From assembly GCF_008386585.1 (NCBI RefSeq), contig NZ_VUOB01000056.1, positions 1 to 64,000 of the forward strand: a stretch of 64,000 bases of DNA, read 5' to 3'. How positions within the stretch are numbered: the stretch's first letter is position 1; every line of letters starts with the position of its first letter. This document shows, one piece after another, positions 32,912 through 40,899 of the stretch. This DNA comes from Solihabitans fulvus (GTDB lineage Bacteria > Actinomycetota > Actinomycetes > Mycobacteriales > Pseudonocardiaceae). The notes beneath the pieces were generated by a model. That model had not been told where the DNA came from. It saw only the letters and a program-made list of their open reading frames with translations, and did not search any database. Made by a program: the position numbers and the translations under genes.

Positions 32912-33575
32912 TGGCCGGCACGGTCGCGCGCGGCAGGAGGGACCCAAAGTGCTCGGCGACCAGATCCGCGACCGCCTCGGCGTCCCGCGAGCCGTCCACC
33001 ACGATCACCCGGACGCCGTGCCGCTCGGCGGCGCGAACGGCGTCCTCGGCGACCAGCCGATCGCGTTCGAGCTTGTTGCGCAGCGCCCGGTCCGGGTCGC
33101 TCAGCCCCCGCCCGATCATCGTCGCGCGCGGCAGGTCGCGAAGCTGCCGCTGGCGGAAGTCCTCGGTGGGGACCATGACCACCATCCGCCGCGCCGCGTC
33201 GCAGACACCGGCCACCAGCTCGGGCCGGAGCCCCCACCCCTCGGCCAGCACGGGACGCGGCGAGGCCAGCGGCCGCAGGTCGTCCAGGGCCCACTCGAAC
33301 CGGGTCGGGAACCCGGCAAGGGTCTCGGCGACCATCTCCTCGGGTGTGGTGTTCACCCAGCTGTCCTCGAGGCCCGGCCCGTCCGGCGGCTGACCGAGTC
33401 GAACCCGCCGCGCGATTCGCCGGTCGTTGTGCCCGCGCGCGTCGTGGTAGTCGTAGTGGTAGGCCGTGATTCCGTGGCGGAAGGCGAGAATCTGGGCCAC
33501 CGTTGATTTCCCGGCCCACTGGCCGCCGCCGATCCACAGCGCGCCGTGCAGGGTGCCGAAGGGATCCGAAGCCAC
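32907..33575 (-). CDS. P-loop nucleotide kinase-like protein
   Basis: A 222-residue protein with Walker A GGGQWAGKST near the N terminus, VRLGQPPDGPG, a lid-like RQRQLRDLPRATMIGRGL and a terminal VIVVDGSRDAEAVADLV, consistent with small-molecule or nucleoside kinases of the AAA_18/shikimate kinase-like group. Start GTG 33575. Substrate unknown. It converges with the propeller lipoprotein gene and lies just downstream of the sigma factor gene on the same strand, separated by 94 bp. Confidence 0.72.
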   Translation of the reverse strand: MASDPFGTLHGALWIGGGQWAGKSTVAQILAFRHGITAYHYDYHDARGHNDRRIARRVRLGQPPDGPGLEDSWVNTTPEEMVAETLAGFPTRFEWALDDLRPLASPRPVLAEGWGLRPELVAGVCDAARRMVVMVPTEDFRQRQLRDLPRATMIGRGLSDPDRALRNKLERDRLVAEDAVRAAERHGVRVIVVDGSRDAEAVADLVAEHFGSLLPRATVPAS

Positions 33576-33669
33576 GGCGGAGAGTCTCCCCTTTCTCCTG
33601 CCGTGGCGCGGTGCGTTCGGGCGGATTCACCCGCACCGCGAAGGTCCCCGCCGGTCGACGCCCTCGCGG

Positions 33670-34644
33670 CTAGTCGACGTCTCTGGTGCCGATCGCAGTG
33701 GCGCGACCAAAAACCGGTACCAGGCTCGGGTCGTTGAACGCCGTGATGCGGGCGATCCGGCCGCCGGTCAGGGTCAGGACCTGCACGCCGTATGCCTCGT
33801 ACCGGCCGTCACCCGCGTGTTTGTGGAAGACGATGGCGGGCTGGCCGTTGGCGCGGGTCGGCGTCGCCCGCCACAGGCCCCTGCGCAGCACGCGCGTGGC
33901 GAGGAAGCCGACGACGGCCCGCTGCCCGGTGAACCAGGTCGGCGTCGGCGGCATCTCCAGCTCGACGTCGGCCCGCAGGAGGTTCGCCAGCGCGCCGGGG
34001 TCGGCCCTGGTGAACGCGTCGACGTAGCTGTCGAGGAGGTTCCGCTCGGCCTCCTCGTCCGGCTCGACCAGCTCGTCCTCGACCGGCCCTGCCTCGGCCA
34101 GGTGGGCGCGGGCGCGCCGCAGCGCGCTGTCGACCGCGGCGGCCGTCGTGTCCAGCAGCTGCGCGACCTCGGCGGTCCGGAACGCCAGCACGTCCCGCAA
34201 CGTCAGCACGGCGCGCTGCCTGGCCGGCAGGAGCTGGAGCGCGGCGATGAACGCGAGCCGCACCCCAGCCCTCCCGGCCACGATGGTCGCCGGGTCGCCT
34301 GCGCCGAACAGGGCGTCGGGCGCGGGCTGGAGCCACGGCATCGACGGCTCGCGGGGCGCCACGGCCACCCGGTGATCCTCCGAGGGCGCGCCAAGCCCCG
34401 ACGGGAGTGGCCGCCGCGACCGCGTTTCCAGTGCCGTCAGGCAGGCCATGGTGGCGATCTTGTACAGCCACCGCCGCACCGACGAGCGGCCCTCGAACCC
34501 GTCGAACGCACGCCACGCCCGCAAGTAGGTTTCCTGCACCAGGTCCTCGGCGTCGTGGATCGAGCCGAGGAGCCGGTAGCAGTGCGCGAGCAGTTCCGGC
34601 CGGTACGGCTCGGCCAGCACGGAGAACTCGACATCCGACGGCAT
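33670..34644 (-). CDS. ECF sigma factor with SnoaL-like C-terminal domain (SigG/SigX5 type)
   Basis: A 324-residue sigma factor. Region 2 includes ELLAHCYRLLGSIHDAEDLVQETYLRAWRAFDGFEGRSSVRRWLYKIA, region 4 RQRAVLTLRDVLAFRTAEVAQLLDTTAAAVDSALRRAR, and a SnoaL_2-like domain from about residue 195 (LLDSYVDAFTRADPGALANLL) that in this family modulates activity in place of an anti-sigma factor. ATG 34644 has GGGAG upstream and fits family N termini; an in-frame GTG exists at 34677. It follows the SDR gene closely on the same strand, so they are probably one operon and the SDR may be its target gene. Confidence 0.85.
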   Translation of the reverse strand: MPSDVEFSVLAEPYRPELLAHCYRLLGSIHDAEDLVQETYLRAWRAFDGFEGRSSVRRWLYKIATMACLTALETRSRRPLPSGLGAPSEDHRVAVAPREPSMPWLQPAPDALFGAGDPATIVAGRAGVRLAFIAALQLLPARQRAVLTLRDVLAFRTAEVAQLLDTTAAAVDSALRRARAHLAEAGPVEDELVEPDEEAERNLLDSYVDAFTRADPGALANLLRADVELEMPPTPTWFTGQRAVVGFLATRVLRRGLWRATPTRANGQPAIVFHKHAGDGRYEAYGVQVLTLTGGRIARITAFNDPSLVPVFGRATAIGTRDVD

Positions 34645-34687
34645 CGCTGCGTCTCCCGAGGGTGCGGTGCGGCTCACTGTAGGTGAC

Positions 34688-35428
34688 TCAGCCGATCGGG
34701 CGCAGTCCGGCGCCGCTGCCCTGGTATTCCGCCGCGCTGTCGGGGTCCGAGGCGAGTTCCACGACTGCCTTGGCGACCTGGTCCGGGGTGAGGATCGGCT
34801 GCCGGCCTTCGACGAACGTGGCCTCGTCCACGCCCTGGCGCGCGGCGTAGCCCGCCACGGCGGCCGAGCCGATGCCGGTGTTCGGGGTCATCTGCGGCAG
34901 CAGCGTGACGAACCGGATGCCCAGCCCGGCGCGCTCCGACTCGTCGGCCGCGTACCCGCGGAGGTACCGGATGGCGGCCTTGGCGCTGGCGTAGCCGCCG
35001 CTGAGCGGGGATCCGCCGAGGACGGCCCCGCTGGACATCGACACGACGGCGCTGCCCGGCGCGAGCGGCTCCAGCAGTGCCGCTTTGGTCCAGGCGAACA
35101 CGTGCCTGGTGTCGGCGTGCCAGTTGCGGCTGAACGTATCCCAGGTCTGTTCGTGCACGGGCGCCAGGAGCGGCGTGGCCCCGGCGTTGAGGACGAGCAG
35201 GCCGGGACGGTGTTCGCGGATCACCGTCTGCGCGAGCGTTTCGTCGGTGGCGTCGGCGGCGACCGGGGTGAAGTTCTCGCCGAGTTCGTCGCGCACGGCG
35301 AGCAGGCCCTGCTCGCCGCGGGCGATGCCGACGACGTGGGTTCCGGCGGCGACGAGCGCGGCGGCGAGCGCACGCCCGAAGCCACGGCTGGCGCCGGTGA
35401 CGACGGCGGTCTGGATGGGAGCAGACAT
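34688..35428 (-). CDS. Short-chain dehydrogenase/reductase
   Basis: A 246-residue SDR. The cofactor motif is TGASRGFGRA, then LVLNAGATPLL in place of NNAG, catalytic Ser in VVSMSSGAVLGG and the YASAK motif (Tyr and Lys). The start ATG has AGGGG 6 nt upstream; a much longer frame upstream is antisense to other genes. It stands directly before the ECF sigma factor gene. Substrate unknown; oxidative or electrophile stress would fit the context. Confidence 0.85.
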   Translation of the reverse strand: MSAPIQTAVVTGASRGFGRALAAALVAAGTHVVGIARGEQGLLAVRDELGENFTPVAADATDETLAQTVIREHRPGLLVLNAGATPLLAPVHEQTWDTFSRNWHADTRHVFAWTKAALLEPLAPGSAVVSMSSGAVLGGSPLSGGYASAKAAIRYLRGYAADESERAGLGIRFVTLLPQMTPNTGIGSAAVAGYAARQGVDEATFVEGRQPILTPDQVAKAVVELASDPDSAAEYQGSGAGLRPIG

Positions 35429-35565
35429 CGGACACCCCTGGGGTGGTGGTCGGGTTCGGTCCGTATCAAGACCAGTCGCGGGTCGTAAACCCGTCGCCCC
35501 AGAGACAGTGACGTGTGTCATATCTGATGACCCCGCACGCACACCGCCCCGAACCGGATGCGCGA

Positions 35566-36408
35566 TCAGGATTCGTCGATCAGCCGCTGGATCCACCGCG
35601 TCGAGTCCTCCGGGCTCAACGCGAGCGTGGCGAGGTGACGGAAGAGACGGCAGGCGGAGGCGGTGCGGTCGGCGTCGTCGAGGTAGGTCTCGCCCGCGAG
35701 ATGGGGGATGCGGAGCAGGGCGTGGTCTTCGGGTTCGGGGAGCGCGAGGAGGTGGAAGCTGCCCTTGCGGCCGTCGTGGGGTCCGGCGGCGCGCGGCAGG
35801 ACCTGGACGGTGATGTGCGGGCGTGCGGCCAGGTCGAGGATGTGACGGAGCTGGGCGCGCAGGACTGTGTTGTCGGACAAGGGAATCGTGAGCGCTGCTT
35901 CGTCGATGATCGCGTGGTAACCGCGAGGGTTGCTGTCGGTGAGTCGCCGTTGTCGGTGCAGCCGGACGGCGATGGTGCGGTCGTCGGGTTGGCCACGATG
36001 CGAGTTGGCGCGCAGCGCGCGCATGTAGGGCTCGGTCTGGAGTGGTTCGGGGATGAGGCCGAGTTGGTATTCGCGGACCAGGATCGCGTCGTGTTCGATG
36101 CCGGCGAAGTGGGTGCGGGGGAGTCCGTAGGTGCGCCACCAGCCGCGTTGTCGGTTGTGGTCGAGCTGACGGATGTAGGGCTGCCAGTCGTCGTAGAGGA
36201 GGCCGTAGACGTCGAGGAGCGTGGTGAGTTCGTGGTGGGTTGGAGGTTGGCCGCGTTCGATGCGATTGAGTTTGTCGACGTCGATCTTGGTGCGGACGGC
36301 GGCTTCGGTGGTGTCGATGCGTGCCTGTTCGCGGAGGTTTCGGAGTGAGCGGCCGAACTGTCGTTGCTGGTAGGTGTGTTCCAGCTTCGTGCGCGGTTCG
36401 CCCGTCAT
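35566..36408 (-). CDS. XRE-family regulator with DUF5753 domain
   Basis: A 280-residue protein. The N-terminal HTH is SLRNLREQARIDTTEAAVRTKIDVDKLNRIERGQ, followed by the DUF5753 domain (YQLGLIPEPLQTEPYMRAL, RLTDSNPRGYHAIIDEAAL, HITVQVLPRAAGPHDG). These proteins occur widely in actinomycetes with DUF397 partners, as in the WhiJ system that affects development. The ATG overlaps the upstream stop by ATGA. The operon order is small membrane protein, Zn-finger protein, this regulator. Confidence 0.85.
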   Translation of the reverse strand: MTGEPRTKLEHTYQQRQFGRSLRNLREQARIDTTEAAVRTKIDVDKLNRIERGQPPTHHELTTLLDVYGLLYDDWQPYIRQLDHNRQRGWWRTYGLPRTHFAGIEHDAILVREYQLGLIPEPLQTEPYMRALRANSHRGQPDDRTIAVRLHRQRRLTDSNPRGYHAIIDEAALTIPLSDNTVLRAQLRHILDLAARPHITVQVLPRAAGPHDGRKGSFHLLALPEPEDHALLRIPHLAGETYLDDADRTASACRLFRHLATLALSPEDSTRWIQRLIDES

Positions 36409-36659
36409 GAGGTGTGTCCGGCGAGCGCGGGGTGCGGCGGCAGGCCCTCCAGGCGGCGCCATTCGCCGTCGCAGCTCCAGCACGTGGTCTTGTGTGGTTG
36501 GTATTCGGGGAAGACGCGGAAGTCGGCGCGGGTGAGCGTGAGGCGTTGTCCGCAGAGGGTGTTGATGTCCTCGTCGGGTCGAGGTGGGAGTGGGTAGTCG
36601 GCGAGGCTGATGGCGTGGAGGCGGCCGTCGGCCTCCTGCCATGCGTGGAGTGGGGTCAT
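36405..36659 (-). CDS. Small zinc-finger-like protein
   Basis: An 84-residue protein with LHAWQEADGRLHAI at the N terminus, a single Cys in INTLCGQ and a CxxC in TTCWSCDGEW. The Cys/His set could hold zinc. It overlaps both neighbours by ATGA, so the three genes are translated as one unit. Proteins of this kind accompany XRE-DUF5753 regulators in actinomycetes; their role is not known to me. Confidence 0.65.
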   Translation of the reverse strand: MTPLHAWQEADGRLHAISLADYPLPPRPDEDINTLCGQRLTLTRADFRVFPEYQPHKTTCWSCDGEWRRLEGLPPHPALAGHTS

Positions 36660-36841
36660 TGGTGCACCTTGCGGTGTCGGCCGCGCGCGGGTGTGGGGCG
36701 ATCGGCGAGGACGAGTCGGATGGCGTTGTCCCGCAGGCGGTGTTGCCTGCGGATGTGGGTCCACTCGATGACGACGGCTGCGATGGCCAGCTGGGCCACG
36801 AACCCGATGGTGATCAGCACTATGGCGGCTTCGGCGGACAC
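36656..36841 (-). CDS. Small single-span membrane protein
   Basis: A 61-residue protein with one transmembrane helix (AAIVLITIGFVAQLAIAAVVIEW) and a basic cytoplasmic tail (RRQHRLRDNAI, RGRHRKVHQ). The GTG start has a strong GGAGG ribosome binding site, and its stop overlaps the next ATG. First gene of the minus-strand XRE operon, reading out of the 33-bp dyad. Confidence 0.65.
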   Translation of the reverse strand: MSAEAAIVLITIGFVAQLAIAAVVIEWTHIRRQHRLRDNAIRLVLADRPTPARGRHRKVHQ

Positions 36842-36904
36842 GATTCACCTCCAAGTTGGGGATCGGCGAGGCTGGGATCGAGTGGAGTCCGGCGACTCGG
36901 TGAT

Positions 36905-36937
36905 AATTTGGAGCGTACGCTTTGTACACTCCAAATT
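36905..36937. promoter_or_regulatory. 33-bp near-perfect dyad between divergent XRE operons
   Basis: Outer arms AATTTGGAG (36905-36913) and CTCCAAATT (36929-36937) are exact complements; inside them GTAC (36915-36918) and GTAC (36924-36927) continue the symmetry, with one mismatched pair between. The centre is 36921. Each arm also offers a TTGGAG -35-like and, 18 bp on, a CAAATT -10-like hexamer, so divergent promoters may overlap it. Probable operator for one or both XRE proteins. Confidence 0.7.
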
Positions 36938-37000
36938 GCGCTTGCCGAACGGATGAATCCAAACGCTCGCGCCGCTACGGAGGGTGGCTAAGGTGATCGC

Positions 37001-37855
37001 GTGGCGGTAGGCACGACTCGTGGAAAGCGGCGGCTGGGGCGGTTCGTCAAGCCCATCCGGCTTCGTTCCGGGCTCGACCCGAAGGATGTGGCGCGTGAAG
37101 TGGAGTGTGCTTCGCAGACCGTGACGCGGCTCGAAGGCGGCGTCTCACTGCCTCGCCTCCACCTGTTCATGGCGATCCTGGGCGTCATTGGTGCGACGCC
37201 CGATGAGCGTCGGCAGGCCCGTCAACTCTGGGACGTGGCCGATGTCGATGCGGCGGTGATCGAACGAGTGGCGGACTTCCCCGTGAAGTATCAGCGGTTT
37301 CGGCTCGACGAGACCGAGGCAGTCACGGAGCGCACCCTTGACACCGTGATCGTTCCGGGTCTGCTTCAGACGCCTGGATATGCCGCAGCGCTTGCAGTCG
37401 GCTCGCGCCTGCTGAACCGCTCGGAAGAGCGGGAGCAGCGTGCCGCAGCAGAACGACGCGAGCGCCAAGAACTGCTGCATCGCGTGGGACGACCGCTCGT
37501 GCTTCACTCGATCCTCGGTGAAGCAGCAGTCCGCAACCTGGTTGGTGGCGCAGCTGTCATGAGGTCCCAGCTTGATCATTTGCTGACGGCCGCAACGCTA
37601 CCGAACGTCACGATCCAGGTGGTTCCGTTCGAGTTTGGCGCATACGGACCGATGTCTGGTCCGATCACGCTTCTCACGTTTCCGGAAGACGACGAGCCGG
37701 ACGCAGCGTATTTGGAGTATGTGGCAGGTCTGGAAACGGTTGAGGATCCAGAAGACGCCGTAGCACTATCAACAACCTGGAACGAGATCGCCGCTGCCGT
37801 GCCGTCGCCTGATGAGTCGGCGGAGACGATCAGGGCAGTAAGGGATGCGGTGTAA
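37001..37855 (+). CDS. XRE-family regulator with DUF5753 domain
   Basis: A 284-residue protein with N-terminal HTH (RLRSGLDPKDVAREVECASQTVTRLEGG) and DUF5753 (VIVPGLLQTPGYAAAL, LPNVTIQVVPFEFGAYGPMSGPITLLTF). Start GTG 37001 with AAGGTG upstream. G+C and third-position use are visibly lower than in most of the window (for example GCAGCAGTCCGCAACCTGGT), suggesting acquisition. Two DUF397 genes follow on the same strand after 6 and 29 nt, the usual regulator/partner arrangement of WhiJ-like systems. Confidence 0.85.
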   Translation: MAVGTTRGKRRLGRFVKPIRLRSGLDPKDVAREVECASQTVTRLEGGVSLPRLHLFMAILGVIGATPDERRQARQLWDVADVDAAVIERVADFPVKYQRFRLDETEAVTERTLDTVIVPGLLQTPGYAAALAVGSRLLNRSEEREQRAAAERRERQELLHRVGRPLVLHSILGEAAVRNLVGGAAVMRSQLDHLLTAATLPNVTIQVVPFEFGAYGPMSGPITLLTFPEDDEPDAAYLEYVAGLETVEDPEDAVALSTTWNEIAAAVPSPDESAETIRAVRDAV

Positions 37856-37861
37856 GGAACG

Positions 37862-38053
37862 ATGATCGACTACCCGACATGGCGCAAGAGCAGTCGTAGC
37901 AGTAACCAGACCACGTGCGTGGAGCTGTCCGTGAGCGTCGAGCTGACCAGCATCCGCGATACCAAGAACCGCAACGGCGGCACACTCGCCTTCGCGGACA
38001 TGCCCTACCAGGTGTTCTTGAACGCCATCAAGGCAGGCCGATTCGACCGCTGA
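37862..38053 (+). CDS. DUF397 protein
   Basis: A 63-residue protein with the full DUF397 pattern: WRKSSRSSNQTTCVELSV, IRDTKNRNGGTLAF and a terminal FLNAIKAGRFD. DUF397 proteins are the small partners of XRE-DUF5753 regulators and are proposed to act as antitoxin- or toxin-like switches. It starts 6 nt after the regulator gene stop. Confidence 0.8.
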   Translation: MIDYPTWRKSSRSSNQTTCVELSVSVELTSIRDTKNRNGGTLAFADMPYQVFLNAIKAGRFDR

Positions 38054-38082
38054 ACCACCTCAACCAGGTGACGGAGGATCTC

Positions 38083-38340
38083 ATGAGCGAGCGACGCAGC
38101 CGCTGGCGTAAGTCGAGTCGCAGCGGCGGGACTAACGGCAACTGCGTGGAGATGACCTTCCATCAGTGGCGCAAGAGCAGTCGAAGCAACTCTCAGAGCG
38201 CATGCGTCGAGGTGGCGCACGTCCCAACCACAGCGGCCATCCGCGACTCGAAGAACCCGGACGGCCCGATCCTGGCGATGAGTCACACCGAGCTGACAGG
38301 GTTCGTGGCCGCGATCAAGGCCGGCCGCTTCAACAACTGA
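38083..38340 (+). CDS. DUF397 protein with a duplicated N-terminal half-domain
   Basis: An 85-residue protein whose start ATG has ACGGAGG upstream. It contains the opening DUF397 motif twice: RWRKSSRSGGTNGNCVEM and, 18 residues later, QWRKSSRSNSQSACVEV, but the rest of the domain (IRDSKNPDGPILAM, FVAAIKAGRF) only once. This looks like an unequal fusion between two DUF397 copies. Third gene of the plus-strand XRE operon. Confidence 0.75.
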   Translation: MSERRSRWRKSSRSGGTNGNCVEMTFHQWRKSSRSNSQSACVEVAHVPTTAAIRDSKNPDGPILAMSHTELTGFVAAIKAGRFNN

Positions 38341-38358
38341 ACCACCCCAACCACACCA

Positions 38359-38390
38359 GGGCCGGTGCAACAACCTCGTTGCACCGGCCC
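38359..38390. terminator. Strong bidirectional terminator hairpin
   Basis: GGGCCGGTGCAAC (38359-38371) pairs perfectly with GTTGCACCGGCCC (38378-38390) over a 6-nt loop. It lies 18 nt after the DUF397 stop and 16 nt after the stop of the convergent carboxylesterase gene. Confidence 0.85.
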
Positions 38391-38406
38391 GCCCCTCACC
38401 TTCGAC

Positions 38407-39960
38407 CTAGCTGGGCTCGAGTTCGCCCGTCCACGCCTCTCGCTCCTTCTTCCTCGGGTCGTGCACGAGCAGGTGCTCCGCCTTGTTGTCGTGGCTGAAC
38501 GACATGACCGCGCGATCCTCGACCTTGTACTGGTCCCAGCCGAGCGTGCCGGTCTTCGCGAACTCCACCCACGTCCGGTGCATCGTGTCCGCCAGTTCCT
38601 GCGGCGGCGTCGGGCCCGTCATCGCCTTGCTGTCCTCCAACGACAACGTGTCCCACACGAACGCGATCTCCAGCGCGTGGCACGCGCCAAGCGCGGTGTT
38701 CACCGTGTTGGGCACGACGGGCGACCGCCAGCCGAACTCGTACACGTGCGTCGCCGCCTGCGCGTTCGCCCTCGCCTCGGCCACGCGATAGCTCGGGATC
38801 CGGAACATCCGATCGGTCAGCACCGCGCACGCGATCGTCGCCGGGGTCGGCCTCGGGTACGGCCTCGACGGGTTCGGCAGCAGGTACCGGTACTTGTTGT
38901 ACGTCCCGTCCGGCACCCCGTATGCCCCCAACCGCAGGCGGAACAGGATCTCCTCCGACCAGTACACCAGGTCCGTCGGCACCACGAACAGCCGGAACTC
39001 CTCGGTGTTGGTGCCAAGCAACAGTTCCACGTCGTGGCCCTTGCCGCCGGCTATGGCGTCGATCGGAGCCTTGGTGAGCAGGTCGTTGTCGATCACCGGC
39101 ATGAACGACATCCCGCAGGACGCGATGGTGGTCGCGCCGTACTTCTTCGGGTCGGCCGTCGTGGTGATGGCCGCGCTGATCTGCGCCTGTGCCCCGATGA
39201 TCTCCTCGGGATCGAGCTTGGCGAACGCCTCGGCGGTCGGCTCGACGTCCAGCTCCGCCGCGACCGCCTTGGTGACGAGCTGCGCGTCGTCGGCCGACTG
39301 GGCGATGTGTCCGGTCGCGCTCTGCGCGATCACCCTGCGGAACAGGCCGAGATCAAGCGACAGCAGCGTCATCGCGCTCATCCCACCGGCGGACTCGCCG
39401 AACAGCGTGACGTCGCCGGGGTTCCCGCCGAACTCCTCGATGTTGTCCCGCACCCACTCCAGCGCGAAGATCTGGTCTCGCAGCCCCCGGTTCGCCGGCA
39501 CGGGCGCGTCGGGCAGATAGCCGAACCCCTCCACCCCGAGCCGGTAGTTGATCGTCACGCACACCACGCCGTCGCGGGCGAAGGTCGCGCCGTCGTACGC
39601 GGTCACGGCTGAGGATCCGGTGACGAACGCGCCACCGTGGATCCACACCAGCACCGGCAGCCGCTCGCCCTTGACGTCGGGTGTCCACACGTTGAGGTTG
39701 AGCCATTCCTCGCCCTCGATGGAGGGATCCGGCATCAGCTTGCCCAGCTCGCCCTTGATCTCCGGCTTCGGCGCCGTCGGCCCGAACTCGTACGCGTCGC
39801 GCACGCCGTCCCACCCCGGATGCGCGACCGGCGCGCCGAACCGGTTCGCCCCGATCGGGGCGGCGGCATAGGGAATGCCGAGGAACCGGGTGACACCGTT
39901 CTCGGCGATCCCGGCGACCGTTCCGTAGCTGGTCCTGACGACTGTCGTATCTGTGGACAC
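38407..39960 (-). CDS. Type B carboxylesterase
   Basis: A 517-residue carboxylesterase/lipase: FLGIPYAAAPIGANRF near the N terminus, oxyanion motif VWIHGGAF, nucleophile in TLFGESAGGMS, acid in the LLGTNTEEFRLF block and the C-terminal THVYEFGW with a later histidine in LGACHALEI. There is no signal peptide, so it acts in the cytoplasm on unknown esters. Start GTG 39960 with AGGAG 6 nt upstream. The palindrome at 40050-40071 lies in its promoter region. Confidence 0.88.
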   Translation of the reverse strand: MSTDTTVVRTSYGTVAGIAENGVTRFLGIPYAAAPIGANRFGAPVAHPGWDGVRDAYEFGPTAPKPEIKGELGKLMPDPSIEGEEWLNLNVWTPDVKGERLPVLVWIHGGAFVTGSSAVTAYDGATFARDGVVCVTINYRLGVEGFGYLPDAPVPANRGLRDQIFALEWVRDNIEEFGGNPGDVTLFGESAGGMSAMTLLSLDLGLFRRVIAQSATGHIAQSADDAQLVTKAVAAELDVEPTAEAFAKLDPEEIIGAQAQISAAITTTADPKKYGATTIASCGMSFMPVIDNDLLTKAPIDAIAGGKGHDVELLLGTNTEEFRLFVVPTDLVYWSEEILFRLRLGAYGVPDGTYNKYRYLLPNPSRPYPRPTPATIACAVLTDRMFRIPSYRVAEARANAQAATHVYEFGWRSPVVPNTVNTALGACHALEIAFVWDTLSLEDSKAMTGPTPPQELADTMHRTWVEFAKTGTLGWDQYKVEDRAVMSFSHDNKAEHLLVHDPRKKEREAWTGELEPS

Positions 39961-40049
39961 GTCACACTCCTAGAGCGCGTTGCGGCACGGGCCGGTCGCG
40001 ACGTCGTCCGGATTAGGTGGTCGCGACCCAATCCAGATGATCGGCACGT

Positions 40050-40071
40050 TCCGTAGTGGACTGACTACGGA
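40050..40071. promoter_or_regulatory. Palindrome upstream of the carboxylesterase gene
   Basis: TCCGTAGT (40050-40057) and ACTACGGA (40064-40071) are perfect 8-bp arms around GGACTG. It lies 90 bp before the esterase start, and no other promoter faces it, so it may be the operator of an unlinked repressor. A second short palindrome, GGTCGCGACC, is at 40019-40028. Confidence 0.45.
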
Positions 40072-40164
40072 GGATGTCCGAACCATCTCGGCAAAGACCG
40101 CAGTCGTTGGATCCGCTCCGCCGGGCAGACGGCGGTGTACGGCCTCCATCCGTTGCGCGACAGG

Positions 40165-40196
40165 CGGATCCAGCGTCGGGCGGATCCAGCGTCGGG
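40165..40196. repeat. Two tandem 16-bp repeats
   Basis: CGGATCCAGCGTCGGG occurs twice without a gap, starting 54 nt and ending 23 nt downstream of the HD-hydrolase stop codon (minus strand). No gene overlaps it. Confidence 0.8.
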
Positions 40197-40218
40197 CGTC
40201 CGGCTCGGCGCAGGGGAG

Positions 40219-40863
40219 TCAGGTGGTGCGCAGGGCGGTCAGCTCGTGCGCGAGGTTCCGTCGCGCCGCCGCATCCCAGCGGGCGCGGGCGGGTTCGGTC
40301 GCGTACAAAGGATTCCTGGCCGCCAGGTCGGCCAGCACGCTCGACCGTCCCGCCGCCCACGCCGCGTCGTCGAACCGCGCGTACTCGGCGCGCACCGCGA
40401 GTCGATAGCGTTCGTAGGACTCCGGATCCGCGCCGAGCACGGCCAGGTCGGCGTCGAGCAGCACCAGCGCGCGCAGATCCTCCGGCGCGGCCCGGTGCGA
40501 CAGCGTGGCCAGCACCAGCCGCTCGACCTCGGCCACGTCGTCCTCCGCGACTCCCGCTTCGGCGAGGTGCCGCCGCGCCCACTCGGCGCTGCGTCGCTCG
40601 TCCGTGCCCGGTTCACCGTCGTAGACGACGTCGTGCGCGCAGGCCGCGAGCGTGACCAGCGCGCGGTCCCGTTCGCCGAGGCCGAGGTCCGCAGCGAGGC
40701 CGGCCGCGTCGCGCGCCACGGCGAGCACGTGTCCGGTGTCGTGGTACCGGCGGTGCGGCTCCGCGTACCGGCGCGTCAGGTCCGCGCCGGACCCGGCCGC
40801 CGCCTGCTCGGCACCGCCGACCAGCGGCACCGCCCGAGCCCACAGTTCCCCTGGTGTGGCCAC
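40219..40863 (-). CDS. HD-domain metal-dependent phosphohydrolase-like protein
   Basis: A 214-residue member of the predicted HD hydrolase group COG4339. Metal-binding residues appear in PHRRYHDTGHV, ACAHDVVYDGEPGTDERRSA and LVLATLSHR. Substrate unknown; HD proteins often hydrolyse nucleotides. GTG 40863 is the only reasonable start. It lies 26 nt after the GGDEF-EAL gene on the same strand, with a tandem repeat in the gap, so an operon linked to cyclic-di-GMP or nucleotide turnover is possible. Confidence 0.78.
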   Translation of the reverse strand: MATPGELWARAVPLVGGAEQAAAGSGADLTRRYAEPHRRYHDTGHVLAVARDAAGLAADLGLGERDRALVTLAACAHDVVYDGEPGTDERRSAEWARRHLAEAGVAEDDVAEVERLVLATLSHRAAPEDLRALVLLDADLAVLGADPESYERYRLAVRAEYARFDDAAWAAGRSSVLADLAARNPLYATEPARARWDAAARRNLAHELTALRTT

Positions 40864-40869
40864 ACCCCA

Positions 40870-40899
40870 TGGTCTCAGCCGAGCTGGTCTCAGCCGAGC
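40870..40899. repeat. Two tandem 15-bp repeats spanning a stop codon
   Basis: On the minus strand GCTCGGCTGAGACCA occurs twice in a row. The first copy contains the last codons and TGA of the GGDEF-EAL gene; the second keeps the same frame and adds a second TGA before the HD gene. Confidence 0.8.
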
